DNA of 64,000 nucleotides from NCBI GenBank assembly GCA_950097015.1, contig CATNEN010000029.1, positions 6,715,501-6,779,500 on the forward strand. Reading direction: 5' to 3'. A program made the translations under genes and the position numbers. The first letter of the stretch is position 1. Each line of letters opens with the position of its first letter. Below the pieces are notes generated by a model. It was not told where the DNA came from. It worked only from the letters and a program-made list of their open reading frames with translations, and ran no database searches. Shown here one piece after another: positions 11,623 to 24,309 of this stretch. The stretch comes from Macrostomum hystrix. Its lineage: Eukaryota; Platyhelminthes; Macrostomidae.

Positions 11623-12687
11623 CATAATACTCGTACATAAACTGTTATAAAAAACTTAATTTTTTAAGCATTTTTTAAGCACTAATTTTTTAATCTAATA
11701 ATCTCTTTTGGCATTAAACGAGCAGATTGAGAAAAAAATTGTACTTCTCTAGCTAAAATAGTTTAACTTCATGACAGTCAGCACAAATTTAAATATTAGC
11801 GTTCAGTGCGTGGTGGATAACATTTTAAAATACAAGTAACAATTTCACTTCAATACTTAGACTAATGCCTGTTTATCTATTAGCTGTTAGTAAAATAAAT
11901 GTATAGGCCTAATTTTCTACTGTTTAAGCACTTCTTCAAATCTTTTCTTGAGAAAAAGTCTTTAGTAACTATAATACAATTCTCACTAGGCCTACACAAC
12001 TCAGGTGCCACAGGGTCACTCACAGCGGACTCACAGTATCACTGGCTAAAGAAATTACTGAAATCAATTTGTTTGGCATTCGCACGGCTGGGATATATAT
12101 GTAAAATGTGGTGAATAAGGTGGGTATTTCACCGATCTGCCATGCGGATAAGGTGGGTATTATTGGCACGGATCCATGTGTATAAAGTCGGCACTATACC
12201 CACTATTCACACGGGACCATGTCAGTAAGCACCGCCTGTTTTGAAACAGCTTGATTTTGAAATAAAAGCGATATAAGACTTCAAAAGTTAGCTTTTTGAA
12301 GTTAAAGACCATAGGCTAACTATAACTAGATCACAAGATCAGATCATTTGATACTGAAGTGGCTGTAACCTAAGTGGACTGTTACCTTGAAAAGACCAAT
12401 ATATTATAAGTTTTTTCTAATCTGGCCATAGGCCTACACATGGAAATTCATAATGTGGTAAATCTTACAATTGAAAAAACTTTTTTGTTCAGGTTCTATC
12501 TCAGAACAATATTAGCATCAGTAGGCCTATCTATAAGCATGTTTTTGGTATGGCCTAGTACTAGTGCTAGTACTAGTGTTTCTGTTCAATTTGGCTATAT
12601 CTATATCCCTTGTCAAAAGGATACAGTCAAAGCATTTTTAGAGTTAATTTTTTTGGAGCATATATATATATGTACTGTCAAGTTCTG

Positions 12688-13167
12688 GGCATAGTTCTAG
12701 TTTACTTTGTTATATTATTTCATAATTCTACTTTACTTCGTTATATTAATTTCATGTATTTTCTTACTCTTACCACAACCTTTTCAGCCATTATGGTTGC
12801 CCAGCTGCACCAACAGCTATTTGCCCTGCAAATGAAATTGTTAACGTTGCCGAGCTGTTTAACTATACTAAACTAGTAAAAGAAACTTTGGAATTCGGAA
12901 GATGGTGGAAGCTAGTTGGGATGACTTCACCTACCATGAAGTGGCTTGCAAAGTATCACCTGATTTCCAACGAGACGAGATGCACTCGATGTGAAATAGA
13001 CATGCGTCTGCAATGTAGACAGGGAAGCATAGTTCCTTGATGGCTATACCTGGGCTTGCTACTAATGTCAGGCGTAGCACTTCCATCATTATCCGAATAA
13101 AATAAAATAGGGTAAAATAATTTAACAAAAGGCGGAATAATATAACAAAGTAAACTAGAACTATGCC
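12688..13167. mobile_element. 480-bp MITE with perfect 32-bp inverted ends
   Basis: The first 32 bases (starting GGCATAGTTCTAGTTTACTT) are exactly the reverse complement of the last 32 (13136-13167). The octamer AAGTTCTG flanks both ends (12680-12687 and 13168-13175). No transposase is encoded. Perfect arms suggest a recent insertion. The 8-bp duplication fits hAT-type mobilisation. Confidence 0.88.
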
Positions 13168-14855
13168 AAGTTCTGATATATATTGTAAATTTGTCTGTCA
13201 TTATGATGATTACCAGATTATATAAAGAGTATATATCATTCATAGAGGACTAGTTTCATAATCATAAGTTAAATTCTAATTTATTTTATAACAAAAGTTT
13301 AATAAAAAAAACAACCAATAAACAACAACCAACAAGCTACTTAGATGTCATAGTACTAGGCTTAGATAGTGGAGTAATGTGCGACCCAGAAAAGACTGTT
13401 GCCTAAGGTAATAAGCCAAAGCAAGCTAACAAGGAAACTATTTTCTTTCTAGTGACATTTCACCTCTCTTTTCACTCTTTCTTTTTGGTTTTGGCCATGG
13501 CCATTCACTGCCATATCATTTGAAATGCCTAATTCAAATTCAAAGTAAAGTAAAAATTATATTTTATAAAATAATTAAAGATACAAAACTAGAGGACTTC
13601 CTATATAATTATAATTTCCTTTGGTATTAAGTTTTAAAAAGTTGTTTGGTAATATCATTGCTATATATATGAGCTATATACCAAATCAATAGTGAAAATT
13701 TTCACTTGTCAAGAAATAAAAAGCCATACTCAAGTAAGGATTTTTCACGAATTGTCAATTGTCTATATTTGTATATTCTTTAATTAATTTAATCAAGCAG
13801 ATACACTTAAATCTTATTGAATAAAACATTGCAAATTTATGTGTTATTAAATTTTTTCTAGATTATTTAAACATTTCTATTATTTAATTTTCTATTATCT
13901 ATTATTATCTATTTTCTATTATTATTTTCTTTTATTTATTTAAACATTTCTTTAGACATGTGTCTAAAGACACTCTTTGAGTCTTTGAGTCCAAGGACTA
14001 AGATAACCTAGTTTTTTGTAACTATAGTATGCTGTTTTGTATAATGCATAGCTTTTACTAATTGTATTTTCATAACTGTAGTATGATAGTTTAACTTAAT
14101 TTAAGATAGCTAAAATATTTTTGCCTTTATAATATTTTGGTTTTATAACATTTAAATATTGTGATATTTCTGCACCATGTTATTTTTGCCTTTTGGACTT
14201 ATGAAATTTAGATATCTTGTGAAATTTCAGGCTTGTAAAGAATAGAAATACTTAAGCTTTTGATTTAATAAAATTGTGAACTTTTAGGTTTTGTTTTGAT
14301 ATTTGGCTTTTTAAAACTTCATCAGAGAGAAATTTTGGTTTCCAAGTTCCATAGCTTTGGCATTGAACATTTTTTGTTTGTGAAAGTGCCCTTTGTTTTT
14401 GTATAACTTTTTCTTTATTTTCACAATGTAGAAGTGAAAACCAGGAAAATAATAACTTGGATGGATTGTATAAACTTCTTGAACTATAGACATTTTATGA
14501 AGTAGATATTCATGAATACCTGAGAAGTAAGTATGCAACTTAGACTTCATTTTCTAGCTTACTTATGTGTATCAAGTTGAGTATTTACTTATACAACCAT
14601 TTCAAATAGGTGCAAAAATTATGAATGTTTTTTGTTTATTTTTAAACCTGAAATTCCATCTTTATGATTGCACTAACTTTTCAGCTATAAGGCATCCTGC
14701 AATTTACAGTCAGCTTTCAAACTTTCTTCTTGTTTCTTAGCTGAAGTATTCTTTATTTGACAAAGCAATTAGACTGCTACGTGTTACTGAAACTCGTAAA
14801 TTTCATTGGAAGACAGAGTAAGAGAAAAGGTTAATCAGTAATTCTAACAGGCATC

Positions 14856-17411
14856 ATGGCAACATCTGCGCCAGCCAATGGAGATTCCTCCAGTTCCGAC
14901 AGGAATGTGGAGATGTGGAAAATTAAGAAGCTTATCAAATCGCTAGAAGCCGCCAGGGGCAACGGCACTAGCATGATCTCTTTGATCATACCGCCGAAGG
15001 ATCAGATCAATCGCGTGTCCAAGATGTTAGCCGACGAATATGGTACAGCTTCCAACATCAAGTCGCGAGTTAATCGCCTTTCTGTGCTGTCTGCCATCTC
15101 GTCTGTGCAGCAGCGTCTAAAGCTCTACAGCAAGGTGCCAACTAACGGCCTGGTTGTGTACTGTGGTACCATTGTCACAGAGGAAGGCAAGGAAAAGAAG
15201 GTAAAGCTAAAGCATTGACAATCCCGACCCATATCTAGTTTTTATAACTCTTAATAACTTGCCTTCGCAGGTGAACATCGATTTCGAGCCATTCCGGCCA
15301 ATCAACACCTCGCTGTACCTGTGCGACAACAAGTTTCACACTGAGGCTCTAACTGCCCTGCTGACTGATGACAGCCGCTTCGGGTTCATTGTGATGGACG
15401 GCAACGGAGCCCTATTTGGCACGCTGTCTGGTAACACGCGTGACGTGCTTCACAAGTTTACCGTTGACCTGCCTAAGAAGCACGGCCGCGGTGGCCAATC
15501 AGCGCTGCGTTTTGCTCGACTGCGTCAGGAGAAGCGGCACAACTATGTGCGCAAAGTGGCCGAGACCGCAGTCCAGATGTTCATCACCAACGATCGCGTC
15601 AACTGCGAGGGCCTCGTGCTGGCCGGCTCTGCTGACTTCAAGACCGAGCTGAGCCAGTCGGACATGTTTGACCAGCGTCTGCAAGCTAAAGTTCGTCGAG
15701 TTTGTCTGCATTGCTAGTTACATTCATCATAAAATCCATAGTGATTCTCACTTTTACATATGAACATTATGTATCTTGGAATAGGCCCTTTAACGTGCTA
15801 ATCCTGGCAGTTTATCCTAAACACTCAGTCTGTTAATCCTGGCAGTTTATCCTAAACACTCAGCCTGTTAATGTTGGCAGTTGATCCAGATCCCTCAATA
15901 TTCCATCACCGATCTAAATTTTTGCTTTGCAATCCCCAATTGTGAATTTTATAATAACTAAGGACTTTCGCATCTCTAATCAAAATGCTCATCATGCTTC
16001 TGAATCCCTGTCAGGTGCTGAAAGTTGTTGACATCTCCTACGGCGGCGAGAACGGCTTCAATCAGGCCATCGAACTGTCTGCCGACTCGCTGGCCAATGT
16101 GAAATTCATCCAAGAGAAGAAGCTAATCCAGCGCTACTTTGACGAGATTAGCCAGAACACCAGCAAGTACTGCTTCGGTGTTACCGACACCCTGCACGCG
16201 CTCGAGTCTGGCGCCGTTGAGACCCTAATCGTCTGGGAGAATCTCGACGTCACCCGTTATCTATTACGCAACCACACTGCTGACGTGGAGACCGTGCTGC
16301 ACCTGCGACCAGAGCAGGAGAAGGATAAGTCGCACTTCATCGAGAAGGAGACTGGCGTCGAGCTGGAACTTGTTGACTCCAAGCTGCTGCTGGAGTGGCT
16401 AACTGAGACCTACAAGACCTTCGGCGCCTGCATGGAGATCGTCACGGATCGCAGTCAGGAGGGCGCCCAGTTTGTCAAAGGATTCGGCGGTATTGGCGGC
16501 ATTCTGCGCTACCAGCTGGACTTCCAGGTCTGGGAGATTTGTTGGCACCTTTTGGAATTATCCTTTTAATGACTCAGGTTTCTCACTAATAAGTTGTTCC
16601 ACATGACCCTAAATTTGCTCGTATTGAGCCATACCTTTAGGTTGCTCCTCATAATCACCTTGACCTTCGGGTTGCTCCTCATAATCACCTTGACCTTCGG
16701 GTTGCTCCTCATAATCACCTTGACCTTCGGGTTGCTCCTCATAATCACCTTGACCTTCAGGTTGCTCCTCATAATCACCTTGACCTTCGGGTTGCTCCTC
16801 ATAATCACCTTGACCTTCGGGTTTCTCCTCATAATCACCTTGACCTTCAGGTTGCTCCTCATAATCACCTTGACCTTCGGGTTGCTCCTCATAATCACCT
16901 TGACCTTCAGGTTGCTCCTCATAATCACCTTGACCTTCAGGTTGCTCCTCATAATCACCTTGACCTTCGGGTTGCTCCTCATAATCACCTTTTTGACCTT
17001 CAGGTTGCTCCTCATAATCACCTTGACCTTCAGGTTGCTCCTCATAATCACCTTGACCTTCGGGTTGCTCCTCATAATCACCTTTTTGACCTTCAGGTTG
17101 CTCCTCATAATCACCTTGACCTTCGGGTTGCTCATCATAATCACCTTGACCTTCAGGTTGCTCCTCATAATCACCTTGACCTTCGGGTTGCTCCTCATAA
17201 TCACCATGACCTTCAGGTTGCTCCTCATTATCCTCGGGTTGCTTCCCATTGTCCTGAGGTAGTTCCTGATGACTATCAACCTGCTCCACTCACTGTGTTC
17301 CTCACGATCCTCAAAACGCTCCCCGTGTTAATCCATTGAATCCAGGAGCTGGAAATGGCGCTAGCCCAGAACGGCGACATGTACGAAAACTTCGATCTGG
17401 ACGACTACTAG
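14856..17411 (+). CDS. ETF1: Eukaryotic release factor 1, 4 exons, 447 aa
   Basis: eRF1 recognises all three stop codons in the ribosomal A site and triggers peptide release with eRF3. Exons: 14856-15200, 15271-15690, 16015-16527 and 17346-17411; all introns are phase 0. Motifs: NIKS at residues 67-70 and YLCDNKF at 131-137 (stop-codon recognition), and GGQ at 189-191 within [15 protein letters not shown] (hydrolysis). The C-terminus ends ENFDLDDY, the usual acidic tail. Length and motif spacing match the animal family (human 437 aa), with a slightly longer Ser-rich N-terminus. Intact NIKS and YxCxxxF motifs fit the standard genetic code. Intron 2 contains a 35-bp repeat and intron 3 a 30-bp array of about 20 units. 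The Gly-Met-Glu-Tyr stretch seen after the last long exon in human eRF1 is replaced by [13 protein letters not shown]. Confidence 0.97.
15797..15885. repeat. 35-bp tandem repeat in eRF1 intron 2
   Basis: Two and a half copies of a unit containing TAATCCTGGCAGTTTATCCT. Confidence 0.85.
16632..17245. repeat. 30-bp minisatellite in eRF1 intron 3
   Basis: About 20 units of 30 bp (containing GGTTGCTCCTCATAATCACC), with two units lengthened by 3 bp through extra T residues. It occupies three quarters of the 818-bp intron and stays open in several frames on both strands, giving artefactual ORFs of more than 200 codons. Confidence 0.93.
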
Positions 17412-20400
17412 CCGCGGCCCAGTGGGTCCTCCGGGGCGGGGGCGGGTAGGGGGCGAAGGCGGAGGCGGCTGCGGCGCGAGCGCGAGCGCCAATCGAGGCG
17501 ACCTCGGCCGCTCCGGGGTGATTTGGGAGACTGGAGTCAGGTGACAATATTGATTGATAGAAATAGGGGCCAGTTAGAAATTAACTAGGAAGTTCAAAAA
17601 AGCGAATCTATTGTTGTTTAGTTTCGTTAATCTCCTAAATCAATCCACTTAGTTCAGCGTCAGGTTGTGCTTCATTAGTAGCGAGTTGTTTCGATATTAG
17701 ATAGGCTCCTTGCTTTTTTAATGGATAGTCTACTTACAGTAGCATATGTTGGTGCGTAGACGGCTACAGGCGGGCTGCAAGCGTGTCTAGGGAGAGGGCT
17801 AGGTTTGTGTTTTTTGCACCGACTCCTGTCGCCCAACCCCATTGATCAGCCCACCCAGCCAACGAGACATCTCGTTGCCGCCAGCCCTGTCCCGCCCTTG
17901 TAAATGATGGAGGACTCACTATGCGCCTAAAGTTGGTGTTATTTTTTTTGTCGACTCGATCGACAGATAATCGATCGAGACGGAAGCCGCTAGTCCTTGT
18001 CAGTTTGGCTTGGATACGCAACCAGTCAACAAGAAGTCAACCACCGAGTCTTCAATCACACGGAATAGGCAACTCTAGCGCAAGACTGCTTCGTCTGCTA
18101 TCCGCTATCCATTCGAAAGCAAGGTAGACTAATTGAACACGAAATTTTGACGCAACTACCTATTGATGAAACACACTCGCTGAACTTTACCTGATCTGTT
18201 AGTTTTTGTTTCCTATAAAATTATTTGATTTTACGCCGCCCTAACTTTCTCCTGCCTGTTCTTATAGGTTCTTTGCTTCGTGTCTTAAAAGACTGTCTAT
18301 CGAAAGCTGAGGGCTTAAATCATCTAATTTTGAATCCGTTTTTTTTCTGTGGCCTCACTGTTTCTGTCTCAGTGTTTTTGTCATTAATTAAAATATGTAT
18401 TTTTGTTATGAAAGCCGTAACGCATATACTCGTATGCAGTCGCTGTCACATTTATATCGTCAACTATCATTATTGTAAGCGTAGTCTGCTTTATTTCCTT
18501 ACATTAAAAGTGTTTTGCGACACTTACTAAACTTTATCCCTGGCTTATTTATTGATGTTCATTTCCGATTGCAGTGGAATTTACTTCATAAGCATATTTC
18601 ATTTCGTTATTGGAATAATCGGGTAATAGAAGCTGAAATAAACCGACTGACAAATGTAATCGCTAATTGAATGATTCGCTTTAACATCCCACTCTATATT
18701 TCCTCTTGGTTGCAATTCGCTTTTCATCCGTATGCACAACTGCTGTATTCTTATTCAATCGTATTAATTTATTGTCATTCGAGTAATCAATGCCAACAGT
18801 TGAAAGATTAGAAAAACTTGCTGTTGCTGACTAGTTTAAATTCGCGCCGAAACTATATTAAATTTTACTTTCTTTTTTATTGCACTAAGGATGCCAAAAG
18901 CATCCCGTCTTTGTTTTGGCGCGAATTAAAAATTGTGTTTTAAAAACCTTTCTAAAGTGTGGAGGTAAGCAGCAAGAATTTCGTGAATTGGTGTACAAGT
19001 GAGTTTGTTCTCATTGCTTTCCAATTCAATTGATAACCCAGAGCTCAGCTAAATCTTACTCATTGCTTGAAGTGATAAATTTACTTACTCGAAATGCACA
19101 AAAGGCACGTATTCTAAGGCTAAATCACTATTGCTTTTTCATAAATCCAATTCGACTTCACGTGAATTGCCATGAAGCTTCAAACTGTTGTCGGTGTTTT
19201 TCCATCGCCATTATTTGTCTATGTCACCAATGCCTAACTAAAAATAAATGAATAATAAAATACTGGCAAATGAGAATTGATGAATATATTTGGTTTAATG
19301 TTGATTGTTGAGCGATAAGCTGATTGAATAAAAAAATTCGTGTTGTTAAGTTTTGTCTTTGTTTCTTGACATTTAAGGTTTCCCCTTGTTACCATAATTT
19401 TGACCTTTTTTGAGTAAGCGATGCCCAGCTCATTGTTTAAGTTAAGCAATCGGGTAAGTCTCCTTTGAGATATGCTAAAATTCCATTTATCAGCTTTGAA
19501 CTGTGCATTTTGTTCTCTGTGCTCTTGTGATTAAAATCGCACTGCGATGCAATGCTTATCGTGAACATCGAGGTACTAAATAATTGTAGTTAAATTAATG
19601 CTGGTAGTAGTATGCTCGTATAATCCCATCCATATGACCATATCATCAGCAGCGGCGAAGTTGGACACTAATTATATGATAATAGCCATTTAATAAGCAT
19701 CTGTGTTTAGAATGTCCGAGGCTGCATTTAATGGTCTCGAGGCGAGAAGCGAGAAGACCATGAAATGCAGCCTCGGACATTCTAACCATAAACAGCTTAT
19801 TAAATGGCTATTATTTTATATGAAATCATATTGAGGCCCATTATATGATGTAATGGTCTCGGAATTAAAGTATTCTGTACCACAGACTACCGATTCCTCG
19901 CTCTGAAGGCGCGTATTAAACGTCTGAAGGCGCCTAATAAGCAATCGGATTCTATAAAGCGTTAATCATACACGTAGACGAGTATGCCCGAAAGTTACGG
20001 CGTCCATTGCTGTTGCCTGAAAAATTTGGCGTGCACTTGCCCTCAAGAATTAAGTTAATTCAAAAGTATGAACAAGAACCAAAAGTGAGCTACACCGACG
20101 ATATTCGTAAAAACTATCATTAAATTTGTAAAGCTGATTATATTCTTGCACCAAACTCTTTCCTCTACATCCTCCACAACTCACCCACTCGGACTGTTTT
20201 ACTGAATAGGATATGCTTCGCATTTTCAGTTACGTTACGTAAAACTTGATAAAGTTTTCAATAATTGTATAGCTAGCTGGGTACAATAGTCCTAATTACT
20301 TACTTCTATATAGTTATGGAAACAAAGTTTTTTACCAAAGTTTTTTGTCCGCTTTCTTACGCCAGATGTTTCATTTAGAAACACGGCCCAGGATGGCCAT

Positions 20401-21913
20401 GCAGCTGTGACGAAGTTCAACTCGAGTGTAGCGGTATAATTGTTAAGCATTAAGTCGAGTGTACATGATGTTCGATTGGTTGGTCGAAGACAGATTAATA
20501 TATTTGTAATGAGTTCATAGTAATTATGGCAAACTATTGCTATTGGTTTGTGTAGGTCTTTGATGGCAACTAAAGCTTTGCTAGCAAACTAGCTATTTGT
20601 TATTTCATGCCTTGATGCTTAATGTGGTCAGCTAACTAATACATCATTGTTTACTACTAAGTACTACTAGTCTAAGCTTATGACAAATTAAAGTTGCAAA
20701 ACAAAAGCTTGTTCATATTTATTCTTGTTGTTTAGCTAAACAACTCATTTACCAAGCTAGCAATCTATTTGACTAACCTACTAATATCTAACCTTAGGTC
20801 AGTTCAATAACACTAACTGTAGCTAGGCCTAACACTAGTAACAGTACCATCCTGTATTAGTTTTTTTCTCCAATTCCTGGGGTTTTTAGGCTTTAGATAA
20901 TTAGATAGAGAATTCAGATATATAATTTGCTCTAGAAAATGAAGTGTTTGCTAGAGCTAGGCCTAGCTAGGGCCTAGTTTTATCTGGTTTATTTCATAGA
21001 CATTGACATAGTTATAGATTTTGCTTTTGACTAGTCTATTCTCTCTCTCTCTCTTAGTGTGATTTCATTTATTCATTTGTCAGTCTTACAACCTTTAAAA
21101 AAGTTTTATTATATACCAAAAATTTCCATGGCTGACATTAAAAATCAGTTTCTAACTGAACTCATTTTTTACTTAAGCACATTTATTCATTTGCCAGATA
21201 GAAAGCATCCTATACTAGCTAGCTTTAGGTAAATTGTAAGAATTACTGGGCTTTTTTATGTATAATTGCTAAATATGTTTTCTAATTAATAGGCCTATAA
21301 AAACATGCAATTTTAAGACCATTGTATATACTAAATTCATTTAGTCTTACATAGAAGTAAAATTTTTGAAAGAGTTATGTTTGAACAAGTCTTGACTAGG
21401 TCTATGTTTTGAAATTTGAATAACTCATGGAAATATAAATAGCCAATGTATATGATTTCTTTATACCATTTTTATTAGCTTGACTAGTTGGGCCAGATAT
21501 AGCAATAGCTAGGCCTAGTGGTGTGGTCACAGACTCACAGTTATTGTAGCCTACAGTACTTCCAAAAGGTTATGTACAACTAGCTATTAAACTGTTAGTA
21601 CATGGACAAAACATAGGCTTCTAGGCTTCAAGATTTTTAACCTAGCTAGCTGATGTTGGTAACCTATTTTATTGCTAGCTAAGTGAACTAAAACACAAAG
21701 GAACTTTGTGTCACTGCTTCAGGACACATTGTTGGGGTTAATGCTGCAATACGAACTTGTGAACTCTCCATCAGAAGCACAAAACATTAGGAGAAAAGCT
21801 TTCTTTATAAAATAAAACTCTTATATTTTTATTTCAGTGTCGTGAGGAAAACACAACAATTGAACCTACAATTAGCCCTATAGATTAAATAGCTCAAGCT
21901 ATCACTCGCCACC
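17412..21913. other. 4.5-kb region downstream of eRF1, no gene seen
   Basis: The first 130 bp after the eRF1 stop are strikingly GC-rich (runs of GGCGGAGGCGG) and may be 3' UTR. The remainder is AT-rich. A foldback element lies at 19679-19815. The short ORFs have no recognisable content. Confidence 0.5.
19679..19815. mobile_element. 137-bp foldback element
   Basis: Two arms of about 65 bp pair with each other: the left arm starts ATAATAGCCATTTAATAAGC, and the right arm is its near-perfect inverse, including TAGAATGTCCGAGGCTGCAT. TTATATG is repeated on both sides (19672-19678 and 19816-19822), with an eighth base differing A/T. This is consistent with an 8-bp target duplication carrying one mutation. 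The transcript would form a long hairpin. Confidence 0.75.
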
Positions 21914-23004
21914 ATGTCAGGAGCAGCAGCCTACAAAGTACTTGTCTATGGCGGTCGCGGCGCCCTTGGCAGCCACTGTGTTGCCAAGCTGCGCTCTGCT
22001 GGCTGCTGGGTCTGCACAGTCGACCTTCAGGCCAATGACCAATCAGACGCGTGCATTGTCGCGCCGCGCTCAGCTCAGACGCTGACAGAACAGGAAGCGG
22101 CGGTGATGTCGGCCGCCGATGGATTGGCTGACTTGACGCCGCACAGTTTGGACGCTGTGCTTTGCGTTGCTGGCGGCTGGGCTGGTGGAAATGTGGCCAG
22201 CAAAAACTTTGTGCGCAACTGTGAACTGGTTAGTTCTGACTGGCCTGAAATGTGCTCTTCTATAGCTCAAATAAATTAATTATGGACTGCCCGTTTCCCC
22301 TTTGTGTCCATGTTAAGTGATTCGCTATCAAATCCTCATATTTGAAGACAGTGGTATCTCAGCTTACCAACTTACTTTGTCGCTTATACTCGATTCCCAC
22401 TTTCTCTTAGATCTGGAAAATGTTTAGATTCTTAATAAAGTTCCAGATCCTCATTGGAATCCAGTTTCTCATATTGGGATTTCTAGGGCCTCCTATTCTA
22501 ATATTTAATTCCCATTTAGCTTTTCTCCCAATACACGCGCCTGAGTTATTTGTCGCAATTCATTGAATTATTCAGGTGCTGCAGCAGTCGGTGTGGAGCA
22601 GCATCATCGCCGCTCGCCTGGCCAGCCGCTATCTTCGCCCCGGCGGCCTCCTGACACTCACTGGCGCCCAGGCTGCTGCCGCAGGCGGCGCCACGCCCGG
22701 CATGATTGGCTACGGCATGGCCAAGGCTGCGGTGCACCAGCTGACCGCCTCGCTAGCTGCGCCGCGCTCCGGCCTGCCAGAGGGCGCCACCGTCTTGGCC
22801 CTGCTGCCGGCCACGCTGGACACGCCGGCCAATAGAAAAGCGATGGGCGACGATAAGGCTGGCAATTGGACGCCTCTCGAGTTTGTTGCCGAACTGCTGC
22901 ACCGCTGGCTGGTTGATAAGGACGCCAGGCCGGCTACTGGCAGTCTGCTCGCCCTGGTGACGCGTGACTTTGTCACTGAGGTGAAGCCAGTGCCGACCGT
23001 CTGA
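21914..23004 (+). CDS. QDPR: Dihydropteridine reductase, 2 exons, 247 aa
   Basis: NADH-dependent short-chain dehydrogenase that regenerates tetrahydrobiopterin from quinonoid dihydrobiopterin for aromatic amino acid hydroxylases; cytosolic. Exon 1 is 21914-22228 and exon 2 is 22576-23004, with a phase-0 intron. Residues near 11-17 form the nucleotide-binding GGRGALG. VLCVAGGWAGGN is the conserved central strand and loop. GMIGYGMAKAA holds the Tyr-x3-Lys catalytic pair. Length agrees with human QDPR (244 aa). The start is well supported: ATG in a strong GCCACCATGTC context. The 347-bp intron is the only intron above 200 bp in the window without an obvious tandem repeat. The 3' flank is a 41-bp repeat carrying a poly(A) signal in every unit. 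Confidence 0.97.
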
Positions 23005-23089
23005 CTATCGCCTATATCGCGGGAATTGAGATTGTAGGCGCCATGCTCAGTAAGATCAATAAGAACATAGATTAGTAAAAAAGCAGAGT

Positions 23090-23345
23090 AAGGAGGTTGT
23101 CTGACAGTAAGTTTTTGTATGCGGACTGAGGTGGATGTCTAGTAGAAAGTTGTAAATAAAAGCGGAGTGAGGTGGGTGTCTGGTAGAAAGTTGTAAATAA
23201 AAGCGGAGTGAGGTGGGTGTCTGGTGGAAAAAAGCAAATAAAAGCGGAGTTAGGTGGGTGTCTGGTAGAAAGTTGTAAATAAAAGCGGAGTGAGGTGGGT
23301 GTCTGGTGGAAAGAAGCAAATAAAAGCGGAGTTAGGTGGGTGTCC
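23090..23345 (+). repeat. 41-bp tandem repeat with repeated AATAAA, 3' of QDPR
   Basis: About six units of 41 bp (containing TAAATAAAAGCGGAGTGAGG). Exact AATAAA hexamers fall at 23155, 23196, 23237, 23278 and 23319, spaced exactly 41 bp apart. The first is about 150 bp after the QDPR stop, a normal 3' UTR distance, so the array probably supplies the cleavage signal in multiple copies. Confidence 0.85.
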
Positions 23346-24309
23346 TAAAGACTGACAGTCACAGAAGTTTCATGTGAGCGGACGCTGTGTTGACTAAAAT
23401 TACAAATTATTTCCTAATAAACAGTGATAACTAATGGATGACTGTGAGATGGCTGTCTGTTAAGCTGTTATTGGCTTTTTTCGTTACTTTTCGTTTCACA
23501 GTATAACTTATTTATTATCTCGGTGGTGTCATCACTTTCTAGGAAAGTACATGCTCATTTTAGAAAATTATTTTTAATCGACGAATGGTTGAATACTTTT
23601 TATTCCTTTTTTCAACGACCTGTTTCTAGTTCTTCGTGTTGTTTTCTTTGTCCCACTCCGTAGGAGTCATTCATTCAGTTTTGCATTATATAGACTTTAG
23701 TACTGGCATCATGCACCAACATTTCTGATTTGATTATTGTTGATATTCCCGACAATTTGTCTGTTTTGGAATCATCAATATTTGTTTTGAATAAAACGAT
23801 GACTCAACTTTATCTAAAATATTTATACCTTTTTTATTTTTTTCGCTTTTTAGTCTCCAGAAATAATGTTATTTTATCTCTAGTCGATAGATCCCAACCT
23901 GGAAGGCAGTCCCCCTTGGATGACAGACTAATCCCACCTGGATAACAGACTAATCACACCTGGAAGGGAGCTTATGGATAGAGATTCGGACTTCTAATCA
24001 AGAGAGGTTGCAAGTTCGAATCCCAGTTCGTGGGATTAATTTGTGCCCTTGAGCGGGACACTTCTAATTCCCTTGTGCTTCAGTCCACTTAGCTGTACAA
24101 TGGCCACCAGCATTATTGCTATATGAGTTATACTATTCCTATAATTCCACTTAAAGAGCAGGTAAATCCCACCTGTAGGACAGGTAATCCTAGATATTCA
24201 AGGGAAGCTGCTGTTCTCATTAAAATATGAAACATGGAAGTGCTATTCAATTTAAATTACCTGCTCACAAACGCTTGCAGCCAAGATTTTTCTCGCCACC
24301 TCAGCTGCA
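23346..24309. other. QDPR to SUB1 intergenic DNA
   Basis: AT-rich, with a few short GG(A/T)TGACAGACTAATCCCACC-type repeats near 23890-23960 and a SINE-like sequence at 23955-24140. No gene is seen. Confidence 0.5.
23955..24140 (+). mobile_element. tRNA-Arg-like SINE
   Basis: Head: TATGGATAGAG, then CGGACTTCTAATC (anticodon loop with TCT) and B box GTTCGAATCCC. It is followed by the body TTTGTGCCCTTGAGCGGGAC, which resembles the conserved 3' segment of several animal SINE families. The anticodon loop is the same as that of the tRNA-Arg genes at 41-59 kb, so the head may derive from them. The ends are not sharply defined and I could not find a clean target duplication. Confidence 0.65.

Larger units (their letters stand above)
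9423..14855. other. 5.4-kb AT-rich intergenic region
   Basis: Between HR96 and eRF1 I find no gene. The region holds a tRNA-derived SINE (9915-10175), a 60-bp palindromic element (11563-11622) and a 480-bp MITE (12688-13167). The rest is AT-rich DNA with only short unsupported ORFs. Confidence 0.6.

Noticed and set aside
16566-17289. Three ORFs of more than 220 codons in eRF1 intron 3
   Set aside because: 30-bp tandem repeat, open in three overlapping frames; eRF1 splices precisely across it.
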